Part shown: piece after piece, positions 26,737 through 35,623 of the stretch
Layout: the number at the start of each line of letters is the position of its first letter
Numbering within the stretch: position 1 is the stretch's first letter
Source of the DNA: Burkholderia pyrrocinia
GTDB taxonomy: Bacteria > Pseudomonadota > Gammaproteobacteria > Burkholderiales > Burkholderiaceae
Direction of reading: 5' to 3'
DNA length: 64,000 bases
Assembly (NCBI RefSeq): GCF_001028665.1
Contig: NZ_CP011504.1
Coordinates: 2,914,001 to 2,978,000, forward strand
Program-made: the position numbers and the translations under genes
The notes under the pieces: generated by a model
Databases searched by the model: none
What the model saw: the letters and a program-made list of their open reading frames with translations, nothing else
What the model was told of the DNA's origin: nothing

Positions 26737-26986
26737 CGACGTTTCGGGGGCGCGAACCCTGTCAGGTCCGCGCCTCCGCTTTGCGACCGGCTTCCCCACC
26801 GGTACCGTGCCGTTTCGCCATCGCGCTGTTTCGACGCTTCCCTCCGCCGTTTCCCCATTAGCCGCTCCCTACACTTCGCCGCCGGCACCCTGCCCGCCGC
26901 CGTGCCGCCTCCCAGCTCGTCCGCGCCGCCATTCGACGCGCGCCTGATCGCGATCAACGCGGGCGAAAACCCTTCCTTGAAATTAA

Positions 26987-27002
26987 CTAACTCATCAATT
27001 AG
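26987..27002. promoter_or_regulatory. Imperfect palindrome before the TetR gene, candidate operator
   Basis: CTAACTCATCAATTAG: arms CTAA/TTAG and 12 of 16 positions symmetrical, in an AT-rich island (26978-27005) directly before the TetR start codon at 27013. Probable autoregulatory operator. Confidence 0.5.
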
Positions 27003-27012
27003 CGTCGTCTGC

Positions 27013-27711
27013 ATGAACGCGAAATCCACCGTCGCCAGGCCGCGCGGGCGCCGCCCGTCGGTGGACGATTTCGACCTGCGCGACCACATGCTCGACGTCG
27101 CGATGCAGTTGTTCGCCGAGCGCGGCATCGCCGCGACGACGGTCGCGCAGATCGCCGCCGCCGCCGGCGTCACGTCCGCGATGGTCCACTACTACTTCAC
27201 GAACCGCGAGCAGTTGCTCGATGCGATCGTCGAGGAGCGGCTCGCACAGGTCATCGCGTTCGTGTGGCGGCCGACCGAGCCGCAGATCGAGAACGATCCG
27301 TTCGCGCTCGTCGCCGAACTCGTCGACCGCTTCTTCGACGTCACGCATCGCATGCCTTGGCTGCCGTCGATCTGGCTGCGCGAGATCGTCCATGAAGGCG
27401 GGCTGCTGCGCGAGCGGATGCTGCGGCGGATTCCGCTCGAGCATGTCGGGCGTTTCGCCGAACGCGTCCGCGCCGCGCAGCAGGCCGGCACGCTGAATCC
27501 GGCGCTCGAACCCGCGTTCCTGTTTCATTCGATCATCGCGCTCGTGATGCTGCCGCTCGCGACCGCGAAGCTGTGGCAAAGCGCGCGCGGCCTGCCGCCG
27601 ATCGATCGCGACGTGCTGCACCGGCACGTCCGTGCGCTGCTCGGTTCCGGCCTGCAGCCGCCGGCCGCCGCGCCCCGCGCGCGAGCCCGCTCGCCGCGGA
27701 GGCCGTCATGA
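27013..27711 (+). CDS. TetR family regulator of an ABC-type exporter (CecR-like)
   Basis: 232 residues, N-terminal TetR helix-turn-helix (AERGIAATTVAQIAAAAGV then VHYYFTNREQLLDAI) with a ligand-binding C-terminal half. The ATG at 27013 begins MNAKSTVARPRGRRPS. Its stop overlaps the start of the HlyD gene (ATGA), so it is the first gene of the exporter operon, the same order as cecR-ybhG-ybhF-ybhSR of enterics. Probably represses this operon from the palindrome just upstream until an exported compound binds. The last 20 residues are Arg/Pro-rich. Confidence 0.9.
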   Translation: MNAKSTVARPRGRRPSVDDFDLRDHMLDVAMQLFAERGIAATTVAQIAAAAGVTSAMVHYYFTNREQLLDAIVEERLAQVIAFVWRPTEPQIENDPFALVAELVDRFFDVTHRMPWLPSIWLREIVHEGGLLRERMLRRIPLEHVGRFAERVRAAQQAGTLNPALEPAFLFHSIIALVMLPLATAKLWQSARGLPPIDRDVLHRHVRALLGSGLQPPAAAPRARARSPRRPS

Positions 27712-28670
27712 ACGCGGCCCGCGCACTGCCGCTCGCGCTGGCCGCCGTCGCGCTGCTCGCCGGTTGCGGACGGTCGACGGACAACGGCACGACCTACCAG
27801 GGCTATGTCGAAGGCGAATTCGTGTACCTGTCGTCGTCGCAATCGGGCACGCTGACGCAGTTGTCGGTCGCACGCGGCCAGGCCGTCGTCGCCGGCGCGC
27901 CGGCGTTCTCGCTCGAAGCCGTGAACGAAACGGCCGCGCTGCTGCAGGCACAGCATCAACTTGCCGCGGCGCGTGCACAGCTTGCCGACCTGCAGACCGG
28001 CAAGCGCCCGCCGGAAGTCGCCGTCACGCAGGCGCAACTCGCGCAGGCCACCGCACAGGCCGCACGGGCCGCCGCGCAACTCGCGCGCGACGAACGCCAG
28101 TACGCGGCCGGCGGCCTGTCGAAACAGCAGCTCGACGATACGCGCACGTCCGCGCAAACCACCGCCGCGCAGATGCGCGAGCTGCAGAACCAGGTCGACG
28201 TCGCGCGCCTGCCGGGCCGCGCGCAGCAGGTCGCCGCGCAGGCCGCGCAGGTCGACGCGGCGCAGGCGGCGGTCACCGAAGCGCAATGGAAGCTCGACCA
28301 GAAGCGCGTCGCCGCGCCCGCCGCCGGGCACGTGTACGACACGCTGTACCGCGTCGGCGAATGGGTGCAGGCCGGCAATCCGGTTGTGCAAATGCTGCCG
28401 CCGCAGAACCTGAAGGTGCGCTTCTTCGTGCCGGAAGCCGCGATCGCATCGCTCGCGCCGGGGCGCGCGGTCGCGATCCGCTGCGACGGCTGCGCGGCCG
28501 ACGTGCCCGCGCGCATCACCTACGTGTCGAGCGAGGCCGAATACACGCCGCCCGTGATCTACAGCAACGAGAGCCGCACCAAGCTCGTGTTCATGATCGA
28601 GGCGCGCCCCGCCGTCGCGGATGCGCCGAAGCTGCATCCGGGCCAGCCCGTCTCCGTGAGGGTGCAATGA
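27708..28670 (+). CDS. HlyD/YbhG-like membrane fusion protein (lipoprotein)
   Basis: A 320-residue periplasmic adaptor for an ABC exporter. Signal sequence ends in the lipobox LLAGC (Cys about residue 20), so it is probably lipid-anchored. GYVEGEFVYLSSSQSG is the first lipoyl-like strand, a long Q/A-rich coiled-coil hairpin spans about residues 65-190, and VAAPAAGHVYDTLYRVGEWV the second lipoyl half. Overlaps both neighbours by four bases, so the operon is tightly coupled. Confidence 0.9.
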   Translation: MNAARALPLALAAVALLAGCGRSTDNGTTYQGYVEGEFVYLSSSQSGTLTQLSVARGQAVVAGAPAFSLEAVNETAALLQAQHQLAAARAQLADLQTGKRPPEVAVTQAQLAQATAQAARAAAQLARDERQYAAGGLSKQQLDDTRTSAQTTAAQMRELQNQVDVARLPGRAQQVAAQAAQVDAAQAAVTEAQWKLDQKRVAAPAAGHVYDTLYRVGEWVQAGNPVVQMLPPQNLKVRFFVPEAAIASLAPGRAVAIRCDGCAADVPARITYVSSEAEYTPPVIYSNESRTKLVFMIEARPAVADAPKLHPGQPVSVRVQ

Positions 28671-29626
28671 ATGCGCCGGCCGCTCCGTACGCGATCGACG
28701 TCGATCGCCTGAACAAGCGCTTCGGCGACAAGCACGTCGTGAAGGACGTGTCGCTGCGCGTCGCGCGCGGCGAGATCTTCGGCTTTCTCGGGCCGAACGG
28801 CAGCGGCAAGACGACGTCGATCCGGATGATGTGCGGCCTGCTCACGCCCGACTCGGGCAGCGGCACCTGCCTCGGCTACGACATCGTGCGCGACAGCGCG
28901 CAGATCAAGCGACGCGTCGGCTACATGACGCAGCGCTTCTCGTACTGGGACGACCTGTCGATCCGCGAGAACCTCGATTTCGTCGCGCGCGTGTACGGAA
29001 TGCCCGACCGCAAGGCTGCTGTTGCACGCGCGCTCGACGGGCTCGGCCTCGCGAGCCGTGCGGACCAGCTCACGGGCGCGCTGTCGGGCGGCTGGAAACA
29101 GCGCCTCGCGCTGGCCGCGTGCATGCTGCACGAGCCCGAGCTGCTGCTGCTCGACGAGCCGACCGCCGGCGTCGATCCGGCCGCGCGCCGCGACTTCTGG
29201 GAGGAACTGCACCGGCTGGCCGCGCAAGGGATTTCGGTGCTCGTCAGCACGCACTACATGGACGAAGCAGAGCGCTGCCACAAGCTCGCGTACATCGCGT
29301 ACGGCGAACTGCTCGCGCAGGGCACGTCGGCGGAGATCGTCGCGTCGCAGCACCTGTCGACGCGCACGATCACCGGCGAGCACCTGACCGAACTGTCCGC
29401 GCGGTTGCGCACGATGCCCGGTGTCGATCAAACCGTCCTGTTCGGTTCCGCGCTGCACGTGAGCGGCCGCGATCGCGCGCTGCTCGACGCGACGCTCGCG
29501 CAGGTCGCGGCGCAGGCCGACGGGAATGCGGCGTTGCAAGTCGCGCCGATCGACACCGGGCTCGAGGACGTCTTCATCTACATGATGGGCCGCGCATCCG
29601 GGCCGCCCGGCGGAGCATCGTCATGA
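28667..29626 (+). CDS. ABC exporter ATP-binding protein (YbhF-like, single domain)
   Basis: A 319-residue ATPase energising the exporter. Walker A is GPNGSGKTTS, Q-loop YMTQRFSYWDD, signature LSGGWKQRLALA and Walker B LLLLDEPTAG, with switch His in VSTHYMDEAERC. Enteric YbhF carries two such domains; only one is present here, so the transporter probably uses a homodimer. Starts within the HlyD stop codon and overlaps the permease start. Confidence 0.93.
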   Translation: MNAPAAPYAIDVDRLNKRFGDKHVVKDVSLRVARGEIFGFLGPNGSGKTTSIRMMCGLLTPDSGSGTCLGYDIVRDSAQIKRRVGYMTQRFSYWDDLSIRENLDFVARVYGMPDRKAAVARALDGLGLASRADQLTGALSGGWKQRLALAACMLHEPELLLLDEPTAGVDPAARRDFWEELHRLAAQGISVLVSTHYMDEAERCHKLAYIAYGELLAQGTSAEIVASQHLSTRTITGEHLTELSARLRTMPGVDQTVLFGSALHVSGRDRALLDATLAQVAAQADGNAALQVAPIDTGLEDVFIYMMGRASGPPGGASS

Positions 29627-30777
29627 ACGCGTGGGCGGGCCTGCGCGAATGGTTCTCGGTCGCGCGCTGGTGGAGCATCGTGCTGAAGGAATTCCTGCAG
29701 CTGCGCCGCGACCGCGTGACGTTCGCGATGATCGTCGGCGTGCCGATCATCCAGCTCGCGCTGTTCGGCTTCGCGATCAACACCGATCCGAAGCACCTGC
29801 CGACCGCGGTGATCGTCGCCGATTCGAGCCCGTTCGCGCGCAGCTTCATCGCCGCGATGCGCAATTCCGCGTATTTCGACATCGTCGAGACGCTGCCCGA
29901 CGAAGCGGCCGGCCGGCATGCGCTCGCCCGCGGCGACGTGCAGTTCGTGCTGAGCGTGCCGGCCGATTTCTCGCGGCGGTTGCTGCGCGGCGAGCGTCCG
30001 GCGCTGGTCGTCGAGGCGGACGCCACCGATCCCGTCGCGACCGCCTCGGCGATCGGCGCGCTGCCGGGCCTCGTGCAGCCCGTCGCGGACAAGGACCTGA
30101 CGGGACCGCTCGCGCACCTGAACGGCCGCCCGGCCGCGTTCGACGTCGTGCTGCACCGGCTGTACAACCCGGAGGGCATCACGCAGTACAACGTCGTGCC
30201 GGGCCTGATGGGCGTGATCCTGACGATGACGATGGTGATGATGACGGGCCTCGCGATCACGCGCGAACGCGAGCGCGGCACGATGGAGAACCTGCTCGCG
30301 ACGCCCGTGCGCCCGCTCGAGGTGATGACGGGCAAGATCGTCCCTTATGTGTTCATCGGGCTGATCCAGGTGTCGATCATTCTCGCGGCCGCGCGGTTCG
30401 TGTTCGAGGTTCCGTTCGTCGGCGGCGTGTTCGCGATCTACCTGTCCGCGCTGCTGTTCATCGCCGCGAACCTGACGGTCGGCATCACGCTTTCATCGCT
30501 CGCGCAGAACCAGTTGCAGGCGATGCAGCTCGCGGTGTTCTATTTCCTGCCGAACATCCTGCTGTCGGGTTTCATGTTCCCGTTCGCCGGGATGCCGAAG
30601 TGGGCGCAGTTCATCGGCAACCTGCTGCCGCTCACCTACTTCAACCGCCTCGTGCGCGGCATCCTGCTGAAAGGCAACGGCTGGGCCGACCTGTGGCCGT
30701 CCGTGTGGCCGGTCGCACTGTTCACCGTCGTCGTGATGGGCATCGCGCTGCGCTTCTACCGGCGCACGCTCGATTAG
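29623..30777 (+). CDS. ABC-2 type exporter permease (YbhS/YbhR-like)
   Basis: A 384-residue inner-membrane subunit. One N-terminal helix (VTFAMIVGVPIIQLALFGFAIN, about 28-50), an extracytoplasmic domain of about 140 residues, then five or so C-terminal helices (MGVILTMTMVMMTGLAI, VFIGLIQVSIILAAARFVF, LLFIAANLTVGITLS, NILLSGFMFPFAG). ENLLATPVRPLEVMTGKIVPY is the conserved ABC-2 coupling region. Only one permease gene is present, in contrast to the YbhS/YbhR pair, implying a homodimer. Confidence 0.92.
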   Translation: MNAWAGLREWFSVARWWSIVLKEFLQLRRDRVTFAMIVGVPIIQLALFGFAINTDPKHLPTAVIVADSSPFARSFIAAMRNSAYFDIVETLPDEAAGRHALARGDVQFVLSVPADFSRRLLRGERPALVVEADATDPVATASAIGALPGLVQPVADKDLTGPLAHLNGRPAAFDVVLHRLYNPEGITQYNVVPGLMGVILTMTMVMMTGLAITRERERGTMENLLATPVRPLEVMTGKIVPYVFIGLIQVSIILAAARFVFEVPFVGGVFAIYLSALLFIAANLTVGITLSSLAQNQLQAMQLAVFYFLPNILLSGFMFPFAGMPKWAQFIGNLLPLTYFNRLVRGILLKGNGWADLWPSVWPVALFTVVVMGIALRFYRRTLD

Positions 30778-30787
30778 GCGCCGCGCG

Positions 30788-32278
30788 ATGAAACCGGCCT
30801 CGCATCGCGCCTCCATCGCTGCCCGCGGCTTTACGTTTGCCGCCACTGCGCTGCTCGTCGCCGGTTGTGCGGTCGGGCCGGATTTCCGCACGCCGGACGC
30901 GCCGGCCACGCAGCAATACACGCGGGATGAACCGCCCGTCACGACAGCAGCCGCCGGCGGCCCGACCGGCGACGCGCAGACGTTCGCAGCCGCCATGCAC
31001 ACGCCGCAACACTGGTGGACCGCGTTCGGCTCGGAACCGCTGAACCGGCTCGTCGACACCGCGTGGCAAAACAGCCCGACGCTCGCCGAGGCCCGCGCGC
31101 GGCTCGACGAAGCGCGGCAGAACCATGCGGCCGAAGCCGGCGCGACGATGCTGCCGCGCGTCGACGCGAACCTGTCCGCCACGCGCCAGAAGGTCGACAC
31201 GACGGCGTTCGGGCTGCCGGCCAACGTGCCGAATCCGGGCCCGTTCACGCTGTACGACGCGTCGGTCAGCGTGTCGTACGTGCTCGACGTGTTCGGCGGC
31301 AACCGGCGCGCGCTCGAAGCGCTGCGCGCGCAGGTCGACTACCAGGCGTACACGCTCGATGCCGCGCGGCTGACGCTCGCGGGCAACGTCGTCGCCACTG
31401 CGATCCTGCGCGCATCGCTCGCGCAACAGGTCGCGCTCACGCAGCAACTGGTCGACGCGCAGGCGCGGCAGTTGCGCATCGTCGAAGCGCGCTTCGCGGC
31501 GGGCGGCGTGTCGCAGGCCGACGTGCACGCGCAACGCGCACTGCTCGCGCAAACGCAAGCATCGCTGCCGCCGCTCGCGGCCCGCCTCGCGCAGGCCGGC
31601 CACCGGCTCGCGATCCTGCTCGGCGCGCCGCCGTCCAGCGCGATGCTGCCCGACCTCACGCTCGATGCACTCGTGCTGCCGCGCACGCTGCCCGTCACGC
31701 TGCCGTCGACGCTCGCGCGCGAACGGCCCGACATCCGCGCGGCGGAAGCCGTGCTGCACCAGGCGAGCGCGAACGTCGGCGTGGCCACCGCGAACCTGTA
31801 TCCGCGTTTTTCGATTTCGGCGGGAATCGGCTCGGAGCGCACGCGCATCGCGGATATCGTGAGCGGGTTGAATGTGTGGAACGTCGGCCTGGGTCTGACG
31901 CAACCGCTCTTTCACGGCGGCGAGCTGCGCGCGAAGAAACGTGCGGCCGAAGCGGCGTACGACGCCGCGTTCGCGAGCTATCGGGAAACCGTGCTGCAGG
32001 CGCTTCAGCAGGTGGCCGACGCGATGCGCGCGGTCGAACACGACGCGGCCGAATTGCAGGCGAGAGACACGGCCGCTCGGGAAGCGGCGGCAAGCAACGC
32101 GATTGCCGGCGACCGTTACGCGGCGGGCGGGATCAGCACGTTCGACCTGCTCGACGCGCAGCGGCAGGCGCTGCAGACGGCGCTCGACCGTACCCGCGCG
32201 CAGGCCGACCGGCTCGCCGACACGGCGGCGCTGTTTCAGGCGCTGGCGGGTAGCTGGATGGATGATGCGGCAAAGTGA
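30788..32278 (+). CDS. Outer membrane factor lipoprotein (NodT family)
   Basis: A 496-residue TolC-like channel. Signal sequence with lipobox LLVAGC followed by AVGPDFRTPD, then paired OEP repeats with conserved RPDIRAAEAVLHQASANVG and AGGISTFDLLDAQRQAL. Ten bases after the permease stop, so it completes a self-contained TetR-HlyD-ATPase-permease-channel operon. A stem (32289-32310) follows directly. Confidence 0.92.
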   Translation: MKPASHRASIAARGFTFAATALLVAGCAVGPDFRTPDAPATQQYTRDEPPVTTAAAGGPTGDAQTFAAAMHTPQHWWTAFGSEPLNRLVDTAWQNSPTLAEARARLDEARQNHAAEAGATMLPRVDANLSATRQKVDTTAFGLPANVPNPGPFTLYDASVSVSYVLDVFGGNRRALEALRAQVDYQAYTLDAARLTLAGNVVATAILRASLAQQVALTQQLVDAQARQLRIVEARFAAGGVSQADVHAQRALLAQTQASLPPLAARLAQAGHRLAILLGAPPSSAMLPDLTLDALVLPRTLPVTLPSTLARERPDIRAAEAVLHQASANVGVATANLYPRFSISAGIGSERTRIADIVSGLNVWNVGLGLTQPLFHGGELRAKKRAAEAAYDAAFASYRETVLQALQQVADAMRAVEHDAAELQARDTAAREAAASNAIAGDRYAAGGISTFDLLDAQRQALQTALDRTRAQADRLADTAALFQALAGSWMDDAAK

Positions 32279-32288
32279 CCGTCAGGAT

Positions 32289-32310
32289 GGTGTTGGCACC
32301 GGCCAACACC
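32289..32310 (+). terminator. Nine-base-pair stem after the exporter operon
   Basis: GGTGTTGGC-ACCG-GCCAACACC, perfect, 10 bp after the outer membrane factor stop codon. No T tract follows, so it is at best a weak or factor-dependent terminator or a 3'-end stabilising stem. Confidence 0.45.
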
Positions 32311-32436
32311 GCCGGCCTGCACGCCATGCACCGCATGAGCGGCGCACTTGTCGGGCTCGGCTTCCGTCGCCGCCCGCTTCCATTCGATGCCCGCTTATGA
32401 CTGAACCCGCAATACGCGCAACGCGTGCCGCAAATA

Positions 32437-32464
32437 GAAAAACCGACCCGAAGGCCGGTTTTTC
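32437..32464. terminator. Bidirectional rho-independent terminator
   Basis: AAAAACCG arm, nine-base loop region and CGGTTTTT arm. T runs follow the stem on both strands, so it can end transcription of the porin (minus) and of the exporter operon (plus). Confidence 0.85.
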
Positions 32465-32504
32465 ATACCGCATGCCGTGAGCGGCGCTCGCGCGCCGCGC
32501 GACA

Positions 32505-33701
32505 TCAGAAGCGGTGGATCAGGCCGACGCCGGCAGCGATCTGGTTCTGCTTCGAACCCGCGCCCACGCCGTCGCCGATCGACGTCGTTGCTGCCTGGAT
32601 GCCGCCAGCCTTGTTCAGCGTGTTGCCGCTCGCGTGCTGGTAAGCCTCAACTGCATACAGGCCCGTGCGCTTCGACAGGCTGTAGTACTGCGACAGCGTG
32701 ACCTGGTGGTACTTGGCTGCGCTCGAGACGCCGTTCGACTGCGTTGCCGCCGTGTACGAGTAGCCTGCCGCGAAGTCCCACTGCGGCGCTGCCTTCCAGT
32801 GCAGCACGGCGCCTGCCGTGTTGAAGATCGCCGTGTTGCGGAACGCCGAACCGACTCCCGGCACGTACTGGACGTTCGTGTACGACACGGACACGTCCCA
32901 TGCCGGCGTGAACTGGTAGCCGGCCGTCACACCGAGGCGCTGCTGCGTTTGCGCCGTTTGGTAGCCGCTGTTGATCGACGACACGGCCGGCTGGCCGCCG
33001 CTCGTGACCGTCGAGTTGTCACCCCACACGCCGCCGCCGAGCGTCGAGTTGTTGACCTTCTGGAAGCCGACCGCGATGCCTGCCGGGCCGTTCAGGTACT
33101 GGATCGCCGCGCTCCACGTCGAGCCACGGTTGAAGCTGCCTGCCACGCCGCCGAGCGAGTACGAACCGCCGACCGTGAAGCCGTAGAACTTCGGCGACAT
33201 GTAGACGAGCGAGTTGTTCGCGCGGTAGCTGGTATCCAGCGAGTCGATATCGCCCGGGTGCGCGCCGTAGTAACCGGTCAGCCAGGTCGTCGGGCTATAC
33301 GGCGACAGCAGCGTGTAGTACGCGGTGTACTGGCGGCCGGCCGTCACCGTACCGTACGATGCGTTGGTCATACCGACCCACGCCTGACGCGTGAAGATGC
33401 CGTTCGCCCACTGCGACGAGCCGTTGTTCGCGTTGAAGCCGGCTTCCAACTGGAAAATCGCCTTCGTGCCGCCGCCGAGATCTTCGCTGCCCTTCAGGCC
33501 GAAGCGGCTGCCTGCCCAAATGCCGGTGGCCATCTGCACCTTCGAGTGACCACCCGTGGTCGCGCCGACTGCCGACGAGTTGTTCTGCCAAGCGATAGCG
33601 TTATCGACGATACCGTACAGGGTCACGCTGCTCTGGGCGTGGGCGGCGGTAGCGGCTGCAAGGCCCGCTGCCGTCATGGCGAAAGCGACGCGCTTTTTCA
33701 T
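32505..33701 (-). CDS. Gram-negative general porin (Burkholderia OpcP/Omp type)
   Basis: A 398-residue outer membrane beta-barrel. Signal peptide cut after AAHAQ, followed by the family opening SSVTLYGIVDNAIAW. SRFGLKGSEDLGGGTKAIFQLE is the conserved block, and the protein ends with the aromatic C-terminus GVGLIHRF recognised by the BAM complex. Forms trimeric water-filled channels for small solutes. It has a long upstream region (33702-34177) with repeated ACATGTGC elements, so it is probably separately regulated. Confidence 0.95.
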   Translation of the reverse strand: MKKRVAFAMTAAGLAAATAAHAQSSVTLYGIVDNAIAWQNNSSAVGATTGGHSKVQMATGIWAGSRFGLKGSEDLGGGTKAIFQLEAGFNANNGSSQWANGIFTRQAWVGMTNASYGTVTAGRQYTAYYTLLSPYSPTTWLTGYYGAHPGDIDSLDTSYRANNSLVYMSPKFYGFTVGGSYSLGGVAGSFNRGSTWSAAIQYLNGPAGIAVGFQKVNNSTLGGGVWGDNSTVTSGGQPAVSSINSGYQTAQTQQRLGVTAGYQFTPAWDVSVSYTNVQYVPGVGSAFRNTAIFNTAGAVLHWKAAPQWDFAAGYSYTAATQSNGVSSAAKYHQVTLSQYYSLSKRTGLYAVEAYQHASGNTLNKAGGIQAATTSIGDGVGAGSKQNQIAAGVGLIHRF

Positions 33702-34177
33702 TGATTCTCCGTCCTCAAAGAATGATTTCTTTTCTGGTGTGGTTTTATGACTGACACATGTGCGAGTACATGCCGGCGCAATTCTGACGGATTACCAATC
33801 GTTTCCCAACATGTGCAGTCGGTCATCGTATGATCGACGCAACGCGCGGGTTCACCAAGCGGTTACATAACACCTGAAAACGCTTACGCGACGGGCCTTT
33901 CCGGCATTTCCCGGTGAAAACCCTAGCTTTACATTTTTACTGGTGCAACACGACCGACCGATGTCGTCAGACGCCTTCGGCAACAATCCTCTTACCAATG
34001 CGCGATCGCAGCTGACGCCGCGATTCACGCCGCCGCGCAGGATCGCTGACGTTCATGACACCCACATTTCGGGAAACGAAATCGTGAAAACGTTTCAGTC
34101 CGCACCGGGAGATCGGACGGAAGCGGCCCGGCGAACGCGGGCCGAAGGACGATGCCGGCGCGGCGCGCCGGCGACAT
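33702..34177. promoter_or_regulatory. Porin upstream region, no gene seen
   Basis: A 476-bp stretch of lower GC between the porin start and the end of the synthase gene. It holds two direct copies of ACATGTGC (33756-33763 and 33809-33816), 53 bp apart or about five helical turns, and AT-rich runs suitable for a promoter. No supported coding sequence. Confidence 0.5.
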
Positions 34178-35242
34178 TCAACGCGACGCCGGCGACGCGA
34201 GCCGCGCGTTCACCGCATCGGCGAGCGCGGTCATCCGCGCACGGATCGCCGTGTTCGAGCCGACCAGCGTGAGCGACGACGCCATGATCCGGTAGATGCG
34301 TTTTCTCGGCACCTTGGCCGGCTTCGCCGGGTCGAGCCACGCATCGTGGCCAGCGAGCAGTTCGAGCGTTTCGAGGCCGATCATGATCGGCCACAGGCAC
34401 GCGAGCCGCAGCCGCACGAAGCGGCGCGGGATCGCGAGCGTATACAGGCACGCGTCGCGATACTGGTCGAGCGCGATGCGCAGCAGGTCGACCAGCACGC
34501 CGCGCGCGCGCACCGACGCATCGGGCTGCATCAATTCGGCGACGCCGAGCCCGTGCGCGCCCAGCACGTCGTCGGGCAGGTAGCAGCGGCCGATGCGCAG
34601 GTCCTTCGCGCAGTCGCGCAGGATGTTGGTCATCTGCAGCGCCTTGCCGAAACGGATGCCCTTCTCGCGCATGTCCGGCAAGTCCAAGCCGCGCGCGGCA
34701 CCCGTGTGTGCGCCCGTCATGTCGGTCCAGAACTCGCCCACGCAGCCCGCGACGAGATACGTGTAGCGGTCGAGCATCGCGCGCGTCGGCAGCGACGCGA
34801 CCTGCCCCGACTGTTCGTCCGGGAACGTGCGCAGGTCGAATTCCATGCCTGACGTCAGCGTCGCGACGACCTTGCGGATCGACGCGCGGTCGGCGTCCGG
34901 CTGCGCGCGCAGCAGCGCGAGCATCGGCTCCATCGAGCCGAGCAGCACGTGCTCGTGCGAATCCGTCTGCATCCGCGTCACGTCGTCGAGCGAACGCGAC
35001 AGCGCCGCGCCGTCGCCGAGCCGCTCGACCTCGTCGCGCAGATCGGTCAGCAACGCCGCCCGGCGATCGGGTGCGACGAGCGCGGTATCGGCGATCGTAT
35101 CGGCCGCGCGCGCGAGCAGGTACGCGAGGCCGACCGGGTCGCGCATGCCGTCGGGCAGCACGCGCAGCGTCAGGTAGAAGGAGCGGGAAACGTTCTTCAG
35201 CAGGTCGCCGAGCAGGTAGGCGGAATCGGTTCGGGTCGTCAT
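34178..35242 (-). CDS. Squalene/phytoene synthase family protein
   Basis: A 354-residue head-to-head prenyl diphosphate synthase, condensing two farnesyl (or longer) diphosphates to squalene or a carotenoid/hopanoid precursor. Both Asp-rich motifs are present: ARAADTIADT (about residue 50) and NILRDCAKDLRIGR (about 205-218), plus the SRSFYLTLRVLP opening. Length fits the eukaryote-like squalene synthase branch better than the shorter HpnC/HpnD pair. Start at ATG 35242. No hopanoid or carotenoid genes lie next to it. Divergent from the glycerophosphodiesterase. Confidence 0.88.
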   Translation of the reverse strand: MTTRTDSAYLLGDLLKNVSRSFYLTLRVLPDGMRDPVGLAYLLARAADTIADTALVAPDRRAALLTDLRDEVERLGDGAALSRSLDDVTRMQTDSHEHVLLGSMEPMLALLRAQPDADRASIRKVVATLTSGMEFDLRTFPDEQSGQVASLPTRAMLDRYTYLVAGCVGEFWTDMTGAHTGAARGLDLPDMREKGIRFGKALQMTNILRDCAKDLRIGRCYLPDDVLGAHGLGVAELMQPDASVRARGVLVDLLRIALDQYRDACLYTLAIPRRFVRLRLACLWPIMIGLETLELLAGHDAWLDPAKPAKVPRKRIYRIMASSLTLVGSNTAIRARMTALADAVNARLASPASR

Positions 35243-35623
35243 GGGTCGGGAAAAATCGGCCGGCGCGGGCCCCGGACGCCCACGGGCGCCGGGCGCCCGC
35301 GCCGGCCCGCGAGTCGCCGCATCGTCGCGCCGCGCGGGCGTCGGCCCGGGCGCTGCGATGCAAAATTCCCGCAAGTTTAGTGCATCCGGCGCGCGGCCTG
35401 CCCGCGACCACCGGAATGCGGCACGCACACGGCCGCCGCGCCCCTCCCCGCCGCCCTCATCGCACCCTCGAACAAAACGGAAAGGACAAAGTAATACATA
35501 TGTAATGATTCGGTGCGACGATCGCGTCCCGTTCGATTCCGTATGGCACGGCATGACAGCCGCACCGGCGGAGCGAGCGCCCTTTTCCGACTGTTCCGAC
35601 TCCCGTTCCGAAGGTTCATCGAC
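35243..35623. promoter_or_regulatory. Divergent promoter region, no gene seen
   Basis: 381 bp between the prenyl synthase and the glycerophosphodiesterase genes. GC-rich on the synthase side, with an AT-rich palindrome TACATATGTA at 35495-35504 that could overlap a promoter for the phosphodiesterase. Open frames here extend the phosphodiesterase N-terminus but look non-coding. Confidence 0.4.
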
